Assembly (NCBI GenBank): GCA_913055735.1
Contig: CAJXKD010000001.1
Location: 1,240,001-1,304,000 of the forward strand
Direction of reading: 5' to 3'
DNA: 64,000 nt
From: an uncultured Rhodospirillales bacterium
Lineage (GTDB): Bacteria; Pseudomonadota; Alphaproteobacteria; Rhodospirillales; UBA2165
Shown here: one piece after another, positions 8,530 to 16,598 of the stretch
Layout: every line of letters starts with the position of its first letter
Numbering within the stretch: the stretch's first letter is position 1
Translations under genes and position numbers: made by a program
The notes under the pieces: generated by a model
The model's database searches: none
What the model was told of the DNA's origin: nothing
The model's input: only the letters and a program-made list of their open reading frames with translations

Positions 8530-9005
8530 TCCATCTCCTGTTCCGCGTCGAGCATCCGATCCAACGGCAACCGGCGGGCACCGCCGGTAACCAGCTTTAC
8601 AGCCAGCCGCACTTTCGCTGGTGTCGATGTCTCAAATGGCGCGAGCCGAAGCAAGGGGAATTCATGCTCAAGGATCATGCACGTTTCGGGGTCGGGAAGA
8701 CGCTCGATTTCCTCACGGGGCACAAGATCGACAACCAGCCCCAGAAATGCTTCCCGAGATGTGTCGGCCGTCGCCATCTCGGCCAAACCTACGCCGCGCA
8801 CCTCTATCAAACCCTTAAGGCGGTCAGGCGCGGAAAGCCTCACCTTTTCGCCTTCCGCCGTAAGGTTCACACGGTCGTCGGCAACGAGAGCCGCGCCGCC
8901 ATCGATGAGACGTAACGCGAGATCGGACTTCCCGCTGCCGGCCGGTCCTCGGATAAGGACGCCGATCCCATCGATCAACACACTGGTGGCATGACATTGT
9001 TCCAT
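8526..9005 (-). CDS. hprK: HPr kinase/phosphorylase (short alphaproteobacterial form)
   Basis: A 159-residue protein with P-loop GPAGSGKSD at residues 20-28 and the HprK signature IEVRGVGL. It lacks the N-terminal domain of the roughly 310-residue Firmicutes enzymes, which is normal for alphaproteobacteria. It should phosphorylate HPr on Ser46, which the downstream HPr retains. Neighbours upstream are chvG/chvI, linking envelope sensing and PTS regulation in one gene string. Confidence 0.93.
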   Translation of the reverse strand: MEQCHATSVLIDGIGVLIRGPAGSGKSDLALRLIDGGAALVADDRVNLTAEGEKVRLSAPDRLKGLIEVRGVGLAEMATADTSREAFLGLVVDLVPREEIERLPDPETCMILEHEFPLLRLAPFETSTPAKVRLAVKLVTGGARRLPLDRMLDAEQEME

Positions 9006-9057
9006 CTTCTGGCCATAAAAGCCCAGACGGGCAATCTGTCAACCGGCGCTGACGGAA

Positions 9058-10695
9058 CTACTCTTCTTCGGCGGGAAGCGTCACGACGAACCGGGCACCG
9101 ATAATATTGCCGGTGTCGTCCTCCCGATTCTCTGCGCGGATGGAACCTCGGTGAGCGTCGATGATCTGCTTGGAGATACTAAGGCCGAGACCCGAGTGGG
9201 TGCCGAACTTCTCGCTCTCGGGACGTTCCTGATAGAAACGCTCGAAAATCTGTTTTTCCATACCCGGCGGAATTCCCGGCCCCTGGTCTTCGACCGCAAC
9301 GGTAACAGCGCCATCGGCCTTGGCGACGCTCAATCGAATTTCACCGCCTTTCGGACTGAAACTAAGCGCGTTGCCGATTACGTTTCGAAAGACCTGAACA
9401 AGCCGGTCTTCCAGCCCCAACACCCGGCAAGGCCCGTCATCGCACCGGTCCAGAACCAGCCGCACACCCTGATCCGCGGCCGAGGCCGAGACGGAATCGA
9501 TAAGCAGCGCCACGAGCCCATCCAAATCGACCGGCGACATTTCGGCCCGGGACAGCTCCGCGTCCAACCGCGACGCATCCGAGATATCGGATATCAAGCG
9601 GTCGAGCCGGGAAATGTCATCCTGAATGATGGCCATCAACTTGCGCTGCTGTTCGGGGTCCTGCACCCGGGCCGCGGTTTCGACGGCACTTCGCAACGAC
9701 GTCAGCGGGTTCTTGATCTCGTGCGCGACGTCGGCGGCAAACCCTTCGATGGCGTTCATGCGCTGCCATAGGGCTTCCGTCATTTCCTTCAGCGCGCCGC
9801 CGAGCTCTCCGATTTCATCGGTGCGCCCCGATAGATCGGGCAACATATAATGATGCGCAACGCCGCGGCGGACCCGGTCGGCGGCCGCGGCCAACCGGCG
9901 CAACGGCTGGGCGATGGTGCCGGCGAGGTAGACCGACAGCGCAATCGTCACAAGAAGCGCAATGGCAAAGACCTTGAGGATATCGAGGCGCACCTGAAAA
10001 ACGGCCTCATCGATGGTGCGGGAATCGCGGAACAGGAGAAGCGCGCCCAACACCCGCTTGTAACGCTGGACCGGTGCGGCGACGCTGATAATCAGAGTCC
10101 CGTCGGGAGCCGAGAAAATGGCACTGCCGTGTTCCCCGACAAGCGCCCGGCGGGTTTCTGCGAGATTGGAACTTGCTCCCAGCACGTCAAGGTCGATGTG
10201 TTCCGTCCGCGTGCCGCGTAGCCATCGGCCGATACGATCATATATGCCGAGGAAAAAACCGAATACCGACCACTCCTCTTCGGGCGGCGGCAACGAGTCG
10301 ATGCGCACGGTACCGCCGGGACCGACGAGGAACTGGCTGTCCGTGACGACGTGTCCTTCGTGATCGATCAATTGAGCACGGGTCTTGGAAATATCGGCCA
10401 GGCGACGGACCACCTGCCGGGCAACGTCTACGATCAGGCGTTGATCGTCGGAGCCCTCGGCACCGACCGCCGCTTCCCCCAGCGCCGCCGCGATAAGATC
10501 CGCCTGCGTGGTCATCGCCTCGACCTCGGCGTTGATCAGACCGTCGCGGTATTCGCCGACATACAAAAGGCCGACAACCAACACCGCCAGTGCCAGCATA
10601 TTGACCGCGAGGATGCGGCGGGTAATGGGTGAAAAGCGGCTAAGCGCTGTGGGGGGACCAAGTTTTTTCTTTCTCCCCAATATTCCCCTGAACAT
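9058..10695 (-). CDS. chvG: ChvG/ExoS-like sensor histidine kinase
   Basis: A 545-residue membrane kinase. TM1 is at about residues 28-48, a periplasmic sensor region follows, TM2 lies near 240-262, then HAMP and the H-box FAADVAHEIKNPLTSLRSA, an N-box NVIGNALSF, DQGPGIPP and HSGLGLSISKQI. In Agrobacterium/Sinorhizobium ChvG-ChvI responds to acid and envelope stress. A GAGG sits 5 nt before the ATG, and chvI lies 20 nt upstream. The chvI-chvG-hprK order supports the naming. Confidence 0.92.
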   Translation of the reverse strand: MFRGILGRKKKLGPPTALSRFSPITRRILAVNMLALAVLVVGLLYVGEYRDGLINAEVEAMTTQADLIAAALGEAAVGAEGSDDQRLIVDVARQVVRRLADISKTRAQLIDHEGHVVTDSQFLVGPGGTVRIDSLPPPEEEWSVFGFFLGIYDRIGRWLRGTRTEHIDLDVLGASSNLAETRRALVGEHGSAIFSAPDGTLIISVAAPVQRYKRVLGALLLFRDSRTIDEAVFQVRLDILKVFAIALLVTIALSVYLAGTIAQPLRRLAAAADRVRRGVAHHYMLPDLSGRTDEIGELGGALKEMTEALWQRMNAIEGFAADVAHEIKNPLTSLRSAVETAARVQDPEQQRKLMAIIQDDISRLDRLISDISDASRLDAELSRAEMSPVDLDGLVALLIDSVSASAADQGVRLVLDRCDDGPCRVLGLEDRLVQVFRNVIGNALSFSPKGGEIRLSVAKADGAVTVAVEDQGPGIPPGMEKQIFERFYQERPESEKFGTHSGLGLSISKQIIDAHRGSIRAENREDDTGNIIGARFVVTLPAEEE

Positions 10696-10715
10696 GCTGG
10701 CCTCGACCCGGAGCT

Positions 10716-11432
10716 CTATCCGGCGATTGCGTTGCCTTCCCGGTACCGATAGCCGACGCCGTAAAGGGTTTCGATTTCGGAGAATTCCGGATCGACCGCG
10801 CGGAATTTTTTGCGCAGACGTTTGATATGACTGTCGATGGTCCGGTCATCGACATAGATGTTTTCGCCATACGCCGCGTCGATCAATTGATCGCGGTTCT
10901 TGACGTGACCGGGGCGCACCGCCAGCGACTTGAGAAGCAGGAACTCGGTAACGGTAAGATCGACAGGCTTCCCTTGCCAGGTGCATTGATGACGACTGGA
11001 ATCGAGGGTGAGGGAGCCGCGCCGGACGACATCTTCGCCGTTGACCGGTTGCGCGCCGGTTTTCCCTGCGTCGCGGCGGCGCAACAACGCACGGATGCGC
11101 TCGATCAACAACCGTTGCGAAAACGGCTTTTTGATATAGTCGTCGGCGCCCATGCGCAGACCCAGGACCTCGTCGATCTCATCATCCTTGGAGGTGAGAA
11201 AGATCACCGGCATGTCGCTTTTCTCACGCAGCTTGGTAAGCAGTTCCATACCGTCCATGCGCGGCATCTTGATGTCGAGGACCGCGAGATCAGGTTGCGC
11301 GCGCGACATCCCGTGCAAGGCCTGCACAGGGTCCGAATAGGTTTTGACGTCAAAGCCTTCCGCCTCCAAGGAAATGGAGACCGACGTCAGGATGTTGCGA
11401 TCGTCGTCCACGAGGACGATGGTATGAGCCAC
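10716..11432 (-). CDS. chvI: ChvI-like OmpR-family response regulator
   Basis: A 238-residue response regulator with acidic pocket D9/D10, phospho-acceptor D53 ([11 protein letters not shown]), T80 (IFLTS) and K102 (KKPF), then a winged-helix DNA-binding domain ending in TLYGVGYRY. It starts with GTG preceded by AAGGGGG at a 6-nt distance. It heads a long minus-strand run of twelve genes. The divergent region to the right probably carries its promoter. Confidence 0.94.
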   Translation of the reverse strand: MAHTIVLVDDDRNILTSVSISLEAEGFDVKTYSDPVQALHGMSRAQPDLAVLDIKMPRMDGMELLTKLREKSDMPVIFLTSKDDEIDEVLGLRMGADDYIKKPFSQRLLIERIRALLRRRDAGKTGAQPVNGEDVVRRGSLTLDSSRHQCTWQGKPVDLTVTEFLLLKSLAVRPGHVKNRDQLIDAAYGENIYVDDRTIDSHIKRLRKKFRAVDPEFSEIETLYGVGYRYREGNAIAG

Positions 11433-11628
11433 GAATTCCCCCTTATGCTATTGGCTGGCCCTCAAAATGCCGTTTTGGACCTCCCAAGCAGGGTCAAATA
11501 AGCTTAATTCAAGGTCGAAATGTGTCAAAAATATAGACCAATTGGGGCAGCGTGTGGAACTCATCGCAGATTCCGCCAGCATGGCGGCCGGCCCGGGCGC
11601 CGGTTCGTCACCCCACCGGAGGATAATT

Positions 11629-12390
11629 GTGTCACGACGTCCTGAAAATCCAGTGTCGGCCGGGGCTACCGTCAGATGGCTTCTGCGAACGTCCCGGAAA
11701 GCCGCCCTGGCCACCATTGGCGGTGGCGGCGATGAGAGCCCTTATAGCAGTCCCAGGGGCTATCCGGCGACTGCGCTGACAGCGGTCGCAGCCGCTTGGG
11801 ACGGCAGCCCCATCCTATTGTTGTCCCAATTGGCCGTCCACACCCGGAACCTGGCCGCGGATTCCCGCACCTCCCTTCTGTTCGACGGCACGGCGGGCTT
11901 CGCGAACCCGCAGGCCGGCCCCCGGGCCAGCCTCGTTGGACGGATCGCACCTGCCGAGGACGAGAGGCTGGGCGAGCGCTATCTCGCCTATCACCCCGAC
12001 GCCCGGCTATACGCGGGATTTGGCGATTTCGCCTTCTATCGCATGGAAGTTGAAAATGTTCATTTCGTCGGCGGCTTTGCCCGCGCCATGTGGCTCGCCC
12101 CGCGGAAGGTCCTTTCCCCCAAGGGAAAGGCCGCCCAGATCGCCGAGATCGAGGCCGGGGTGATCGCCCACATGAACGCCGACCACGCCGATGCCGTCGC
12201 CCTGTATGGCACCCGGCTCCTTGGGAAACGGGGCAAGCGCTGGACCATGATCGGCATCGACCCGGACGGCTGCGATTTGCGATGCGGAAAGTCGGTCCAC
12301 CGCCTGGCCTTCGATCAGCCCGTCGAAGACGCCAAATCCTGCCGGGAAGCGATTGTCGCACTTGCAAAAAAAGCGCGGAATCCGGTCTAG
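11629..12390 (+). CDS. HugZ-like pyridoxamine 5'-phosphate oxidase-fold protein with DUF2470
   Basis: A 253-residue protein of the heme-utilisation/PNPOx-fold group: WLLRTSRKAALATIG and LLLSQLAVHTRNLAAD form the split-barrel FMN/heme-binding half, and IEAGVIAHMNADHADAV begins the C-terminal DUF2470 domain. Some relatives degrade or bind heme; the ligand here is not shown. The GTG at 11629 is chosen because GGAGG is 6 nt upstream; the frame extends further back without a better site. It sits between chvI and the PEPCK gene on the plus strand. Confidence 0.85.
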   Translation: MSRRPENPVSAGATVRWLLRTSRKAALATIGGGGDESPYSSPRGYPATALTAVAAAWDGSPILLLSQLAVHTRNLAADSRTSLLFDGTAGFANPQAGPRASLVGRIAPAEDERLGERYLAYHPDARLYAGFGDFAFYRMEVENVHFVGGFARAMWLAPRKVLSPKGKAAQIAEIEAGVIAHMNADHADAVALYGTRLLGKRGKRWTMIGIDPDGCDLRCGKSVHRLAFDQPVEDAKSCREAIVALAKKARNPV

Positions 12391-12418
12391 GGAAATGGCG
12401 CCCAAATGGGCGTTTCCC
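12390..12418 (+). terminator. Terminator-like hairpin after the HugZ-like gene
   Basis: GGGAAA and TTTCCC arms enclose CGCCC-AAAT-GGGCG with a 3-nt bulge, beginning in the stop codon. No U-tract follows, so intrinsic termination is uncertain; it may instead be a transcript-end stabiliser ahead of the PEPCK leader. Confidence 0.35.
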
Positions 12419-12544
12419 GGTTGCGCCGCTCTGCGGGCCACGTTACAGTTTTTGAACAATCACCTTTCACGCAACAACTGAATAAGAGATGCCGTTAGGG
12501 CAGGGGGCCGATACCGATTTAAGGCCCCGTTGGGAGAGATTTTT

Positions 12545-14374
12545 ATGAGCGCCACCAAAACCAACCGCACGACCAACGCCAAGCTGCTGGCATGGGTTGA
12601 AGAAATGGCGGAGCTATGCCAGCCTAAAGACATATATTGGTGTGACGGTTCCAAGGAAGAGTTCGACCGGCTCTGTGAGCAGATGGTCGAAGCCGGGACG
12701 CTCATCCGGCTCAATCAGGAGAAACGCCCCAACAGTTTCCTCGCCCGTTCCGATCCCGACGATGTCGCCCGTGTCGAGCACCGTACTTTCGTCTGCTCCG
12801 AAAAGGAAGAAGACGCCGGGCCGACCAACAATTGGATCGATCCCGCGGAGATGCGCAAAACGTTGAACGGGCTGTTCACCGGTTCCATGCGTGGCCGCAC
12901 CATGTATGTGATCCCCTTCAGCATGGGCCCGCTGGGTTCGCACATCGCGCATATCGGCGTGCAACTTTCCGACTCTCCCTATGTTGCCGCCAGCATGCGG
13001 ATCATGACCCGCATGGGTCAGGATGCGCTCGACGTGTTGGGCGACGGCGAGTTCGTGCCGTGCATGCACACGGTGGGCGCGCCGCTCGAGCCCGGTCAGG
13101 AAGACGTGGTTTGGCCGTGCAATGAAACCAAATACATTGTTCAGTTCCCCGAGGAACGCGCCATCTGGTCCTACGGCTCCGGCTATGGCGGCAACGCGCT
13201 TCTCGGCAAGAAATGCTTCTCCTTGCGCATCGCCTCCGTCATGGCGCGGGACGAGGGCTGGCTCGCCGAACACATGCTGATCCTCGGCCTCGAAAGCCCC
13301 AAGGGCGAAAAAACCTATGTCGCGGCCGCGTTCCCGAGCGCCTGCGGCAAGACCAACCTCGCCATGATCATTCCGCCGGAAGGCTTCGAAGGGTGGAAGG
13401 TTTCGACCGTGGGCGACGACATCGCCTGGATCAAACCCGGCAAGGACGGCAAGCTTTACGCCATCAATCCCGAGGCCGGCTATTTCGGCGTGGTGCCCGG
13501 CACTTCCTATCACACCAACCCCACCGCCATGAAAATGATGGAGCGCGATACCATCTTCACCAACGTCGCATTGACCGATGACGGCGATGTGTGGTGGGAA
13601 GGCAAGGACGGAGAGACCCCAGAACATCTCATCGATTGGCGGGGCAACGATTGGACGCCGGACAGCGATACGCCGGCGGCCCATCCCAATGCGCGCTTCA
13701 CCTGCGCCACATCGCAGTGCCCGACCTTCGATCCGGCGTGGGAAGATCCCAACGGCGTGCCGATCAGCGCCTTCATCTTCGGCGGCCGTCTGACACACAC
13801 CTTCCCGCTGGTCTTCCAGGCCTACAATTGGCAACACGGCGTTTACCTCGCCGCGACCATGGGTTCGGAAGCAACCGCCGCCGCCGTCAACCAGGCCGCC
13901 ATCCGCCGCGATCCGATGGCGATGCTGCCATTCGCCGGCTACAACATGGCCGACTATTGGAGCCACTGGCTGGAAATGGAAAGCAAGCTGGAGAACCCGC
14001 CGAAAATCTTCCGCGTCAATTGGTTCCGTAAGGACGAAAACGGCGACTTCCTATGGCCCGGCTTCGGCGAGAACATGCGTGTGCTGCAATGGATTGCTGG
14101 CCGGGTGAACGGCAACGCCGAGGCAGTGGAAAGCCCCTTGGGCTGGATGCCCCGCCATCAAGATATCAACTGGTCGGGCCTCGACTTCCCCGAAAAGACG
14201 TTCGCCGAGATCATGGATATCAACACCGCCGAAGGCCGCGCGGAAGCGGAGTCGCAAAAGGAACTTTTCGACAGCTTCGGCAACCGCCTTCCGGACGAGA
14301 TGGAGGCGGAACGCCAAGCGCTCATTGCGCGGCTGGAAGCAGCGCCGCCCGTCTGGCGCGTTGCGGCGGAATAA
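12545..14374 (+). CDS. pckG: Phosphoenolpyruvate carboxykinase, GTP-dependent type
   Basis: A 609-residue enzyme converting oxaloacetate to PEP for gluconeogenesis. The GTP-class P-loop FPSACGKTN lies at residues 263-271, and [16 protein letters not shown] and [10 protein letters not shown] are also class markers. Length matches GTP-PEPCK (about 600), not the ATP class (about 530). ATG 12545 has GGAG about 9 nt upstream. Chromosomes of this group often carry an ATP-type pckA beside chvI, so the GTP type at this spot is notable. Confidence 0.96.
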   Translation: MSATKTNRTTNAKLLAWVEEMAELCQPKDIYWCDGSKEEFDRLCEQMVEAGTLIRLNQEKRPNSFLARSDPDDVARVEHRTFVCSEKEEDAGPTNNWIDPAEMRKTLNGLFTGSMRGRTMYVIPFSMGPLGSHIAHIGVQLSDSPYVAASMRIMTRMGQDALDVLGDGEFVPCMHTVGAPLEPGQEDVVWPCNETKYIVQFPEERAIWSYGSGYGGNALLGKKCFSLRIASVMARDEGWLAEHMLILGLESPKGEKTYVAAAFPSACGKTNLAMIIPPEGFEGWKVSTVGDDIAWIKPGKDGKLYAINPEAGYFGVVPGTSYHTNPTAMKMMERDTIFTNVALTDDGDVWWEGKDGETPEHLIDWRGNDWTPDSDTPAAHPNARFTCATSQCPTFDPAWEDPNGVPISAFIFGGRLTHTFPLVFQAYNWQHGVYLAATMGSEATAAAVNQAAIRRDPMAMLPFAGYNMADYWSHWLEMESKLENPPKIFRVNWFRKDENGDFLWPGFGENMRVLQWIAGRVNGNAEAVESPLGWMPRHQDINWSGLDFPEKTFAEIMDINTAEGRAEAESQKELFDSFGNRLPDEMEAERQALIARLEAAPPVWRVAAE

Positions 14375-14390
14375 ACGGTAAGGACATCAA

Positions 14391-14804
14391 ATGTCGACGG
14401 TTAAAACATCGACCACCGTTCCGGTTCCCGCCGAAAAGGTGTGGGAAGCAATTGGCAATTTCAACGCATTGCCCGAATGGCATCCCGGTGTCGAGAAAAG
14501 CACGTTGGAGGACGGCGGCAAGGTCCGCCGTCTCAAACTGCTCAACGGGGCGGAACTGGTCGAACGGCTCGAACAGCATGACGACGACGAATATACCTAC
14601 ACCTATTCCGTCGTCGCGGGCCCGTTGCCGGTAATGAATTACAGTTCGACCATCAAAGTGCGACCGACGGAAGACGGTGGTGCGGAAATCGAATGGTCCG
14701 GCGACTTTGAACCTGTCGGCGCCGCAGCCGAGGCCGCCAAGACAATACAGAATGTCTATGAATCGGGCCTCGAGAACCTGCAGAAGATGTTCAGCGGCAA
14801 GTAA
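14391..14804 (+). CDS. SRPBCC-family lipid/ligand-binding protein
   Basis: A 137-residue START-like (polyketide cyclase/dehydrase) fold protein: VPVPAEKVWEAIGNFNALPEWHPGV is the N-terminal hallmark and GLENLQKMF the closing helix. It lies 16 nt after the PEPCK stop, suggesting co-transcription. No specific substrate can be inferred. Confidence 0.85.
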   Translation: MSTVKTSTTVPVPAEKVWEAIGNFNALPEWHPGVEKSTLEDGGKVRRLKLLNGAELVERLEQHDDDEYTYTYSVVAGPLPVMNYSSTIKVRPTEDGGAEIEWSGDFEPVGAAAEAAKTIQNVYESGLENLQKMFSGK

Positions 14805-14813
14805 GAAACGGAA

Positions 14814-15482
14814 TTAAGCCGTCTTTGCCGCCGAGGCCCGGGCCTTGCGCTTGTTGTCGCGCTGCCACTTCACCCAATAACGATACGCCAGCAATGCGAC
14901 GATGATCGCGCCGTAGATGATCGGCCGCGAAAAGTCGGCGCGGATCATCATGTAGAAGTGGAACACCACCAGCAGTGAGATCGGGTAGACCAGCCAATGG
15001 AGACGCTGCCACGCGCGGCCGCCCAGACGTTTGACCATGCCCTTGGTCGAGGTGATGGCAAGCGGGATCAACAAAATCAACGCGATGATCCCGACGGTGA
15101 TGAACTTCCGTTTGATGATATCGTCGACAAACAAAGACCCGGCCCGCGACAAGCTGTAGATCCCTTCGAGGTCGATCATCACGTAGGTGGCGACATGAGT
15201 CACCGCATAGAAAAAGGCATAGAGCCCCATCATGCGGCGGTAGGCCGTGAACTCGCGGAACTTGGTCAATTCCGCCGCGGGCCTGAGCGCCAAGGTAATG
15301 ACGATGAAAATCAACGCCCAATCGCCAAGCTCGCGATTGATGTTCATGATCGGATCGACGCCGAGAATATGGGTGCCGAAGACGCTATCGGAATAGATCG
15401 CCCAGACAATCCAGGCGAGCGGCCCGAGACTGGCGACAAAGACGAGCGGCTTGAAGATGCGCCGCTGGGTTTTGGTATTCAT
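14814..15482 (-). CDS. msrQ: MsrQ heme-binding membrane subunit of methionine sulfoxide reductase
   Basis: A 222-residue integral membrane protein of the YedZ/ferric-reductase family with about six transmembrane helices and conserved heme His residues (for example in FFYAVTHVATY and LHWLVYPISLLVVFHFYMM). It passes quinol electrons to MsrP for repair of oxidised methionine in periplasmic proteins. msrP is 14 nt upstream in the same direction, the standard msrP-msrQ pair. Confidence 0.93.
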   Translation of the reverse strand: MNTKTQRRIFKPLVFVASLGPLAWIVWAIYSDSVFGTHILGVDPIMNINRELGDWALIFIVITLALRPAAELTKFREFTAYRRMMGLYAFFYAVTHVATYVMIDLEGIYSLSRAGSLFVDDIIKRKFITVGIIALILLIPLAITSTKGMVKRLGGRAWQRLHWLVYPISLLVVFHFYMMIRADFSRPIIYGAIIVALLAYRYWVKWQRDNKRKARASAAKTA

Positions 15483-15496
15483 CGGTCCAATACGGT

Positions 15497-16465
15497 CTAG
15501 AAGTTCTTCCGCAGATCCATCCCCTGATAGAGCTGGGCAACCTCGTCGGCATAGCCGTTGAACATCAGGGTTTCGACCTTGGGTGCGAACAGCGCCTTGA
15601 AACCCGTTTCACCGGTGATGCGGCGCTCCCGGTCCTGCCCCCAACGGGGATGGTCGACCTCCGGGTTGACGTTGGAATAGAAGCCGTATTCGTGCGGCGC
15701 CTGCTGATTCCACGTCGTCGAGGGCTGTTCCTCGACGAAGCTGATCTTGACAATCGACTTGATGCTTTTGAAGCCGTACTTCCACGGCACCACCAACCGG
15801 ATCGGCGCGCCGTTCTGGTTCGGCAGTTCTTCGCCGTAGATGCCGACGGACAGAAAGGTCAGCGGATTCATCGCCTCATCCATGCGCAATCCTTCGACAT
15901 AAGGCCACGGCAGGGTCGGGCGGGTTTGTAGAGGCATTTGCTCGGTGTCGACCAACGTTTCGAACGCGACGTATTTGGCCTTCGACGTCGGCTCGAAGCG
16001 CTTGATCAAATCGGCCAGAGGAAAACCAACCCAGGGGATCACCATGGACCACGCCTCGACGCACCGCAGGCGATAGATGCGTTCTTCCAGTGCATGGGGT
16101 TTGAGGATGTCATCCAGATCGAACGTCCCGGTCTTCGCGGCATGGCCGGCAATCTCCACGGACCAGGGGCGCGGCTTCAACGTGTGCGCGTTTTCCGCCG
16201 GATCCATCTTGCCGGTGCCGAACTCATAGAAGTTGTTGTGCGTCGTCGCCGCCTTAAACGTCGTCGGCATTTCGGGCACAGCGTATTTCGAATTCGTGGT
16301 AACGTCCCCGAGCGCGGCCCGCGCGTCGTTGGCAAACGCGGGCAGCAGCGTCGTACCGCTCGCTGCGGCAGCGGCGGCCATGAAGGAGCGCCGGTTGAGG
16401 AATATCTCGCGGGGGGTGACGTCGGATTCCCGCGCGTCGGAGGGCTTGGCGATCTTGATCAGCAT
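15497..16465 (-). CDS. msrP: MsrP periplasmic molybdopterin methionine sulfoxide reductase
   Basis: A 322-residue Moco enzyme. A twin-arginine signal [14 protein letters not shown] (R25-R26) directs Tat export, and Cys135 in [11 protein letters not shown] is the molybdenum ligand. MsrP reduces free and protein-bound methionine sulfoxide in the periplasm, using electrons from MsrQ. The ATG at 16465 keeps the full Tat signal. It is followed by msrQ. Confidence 0.95.
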   Translation of the reverse strand: MLIKIAKPSDARESDVTPREIFLNRRSFMAAAAAASGTTLLPAFANDARAALGDVTTNSKYAVPEMPTTFKAATTHNNFYEFGTGKMDPAENAHTLKPRPWSVEIAGHAAKTGTFDLDDILKPHALEERIYRLRCVEAWSMVIPWVGFPLADLIKRFEPTSKAKYVAFETLVDTEQMPLQTRPTLPWPYVEGLRMDEAMNPLTFLSVGIYGEELPNQNGAPIRLVVPWKYGFKSIKSIVKISFVEEQPSTTWNQQAPHEYGFYSNVNPEVDHPRWGQDRERRITGETGFKALFAPKVETLMFNGYADEVAQLYQGMDLRKNF

Positions 16466-16598
16466 GGCGGCGTCTCCCGGTTCGTGAACAAAGGCACTTA
16501 CCCGATAAATGGCGGGGAACCGGAATTATTCCAATGGTTTCACAGGAAATCGACAAAAATTCCCGTGAATCGGGACCTCAAGGGTATTAACGCACCGA

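Noticed and set aside
12614..13966. 450-codon minus-strand frame opposite the PEPCK gene
   Set aside because: Composition is antisense-like and PEPCK motifs on the plus strand are complete.
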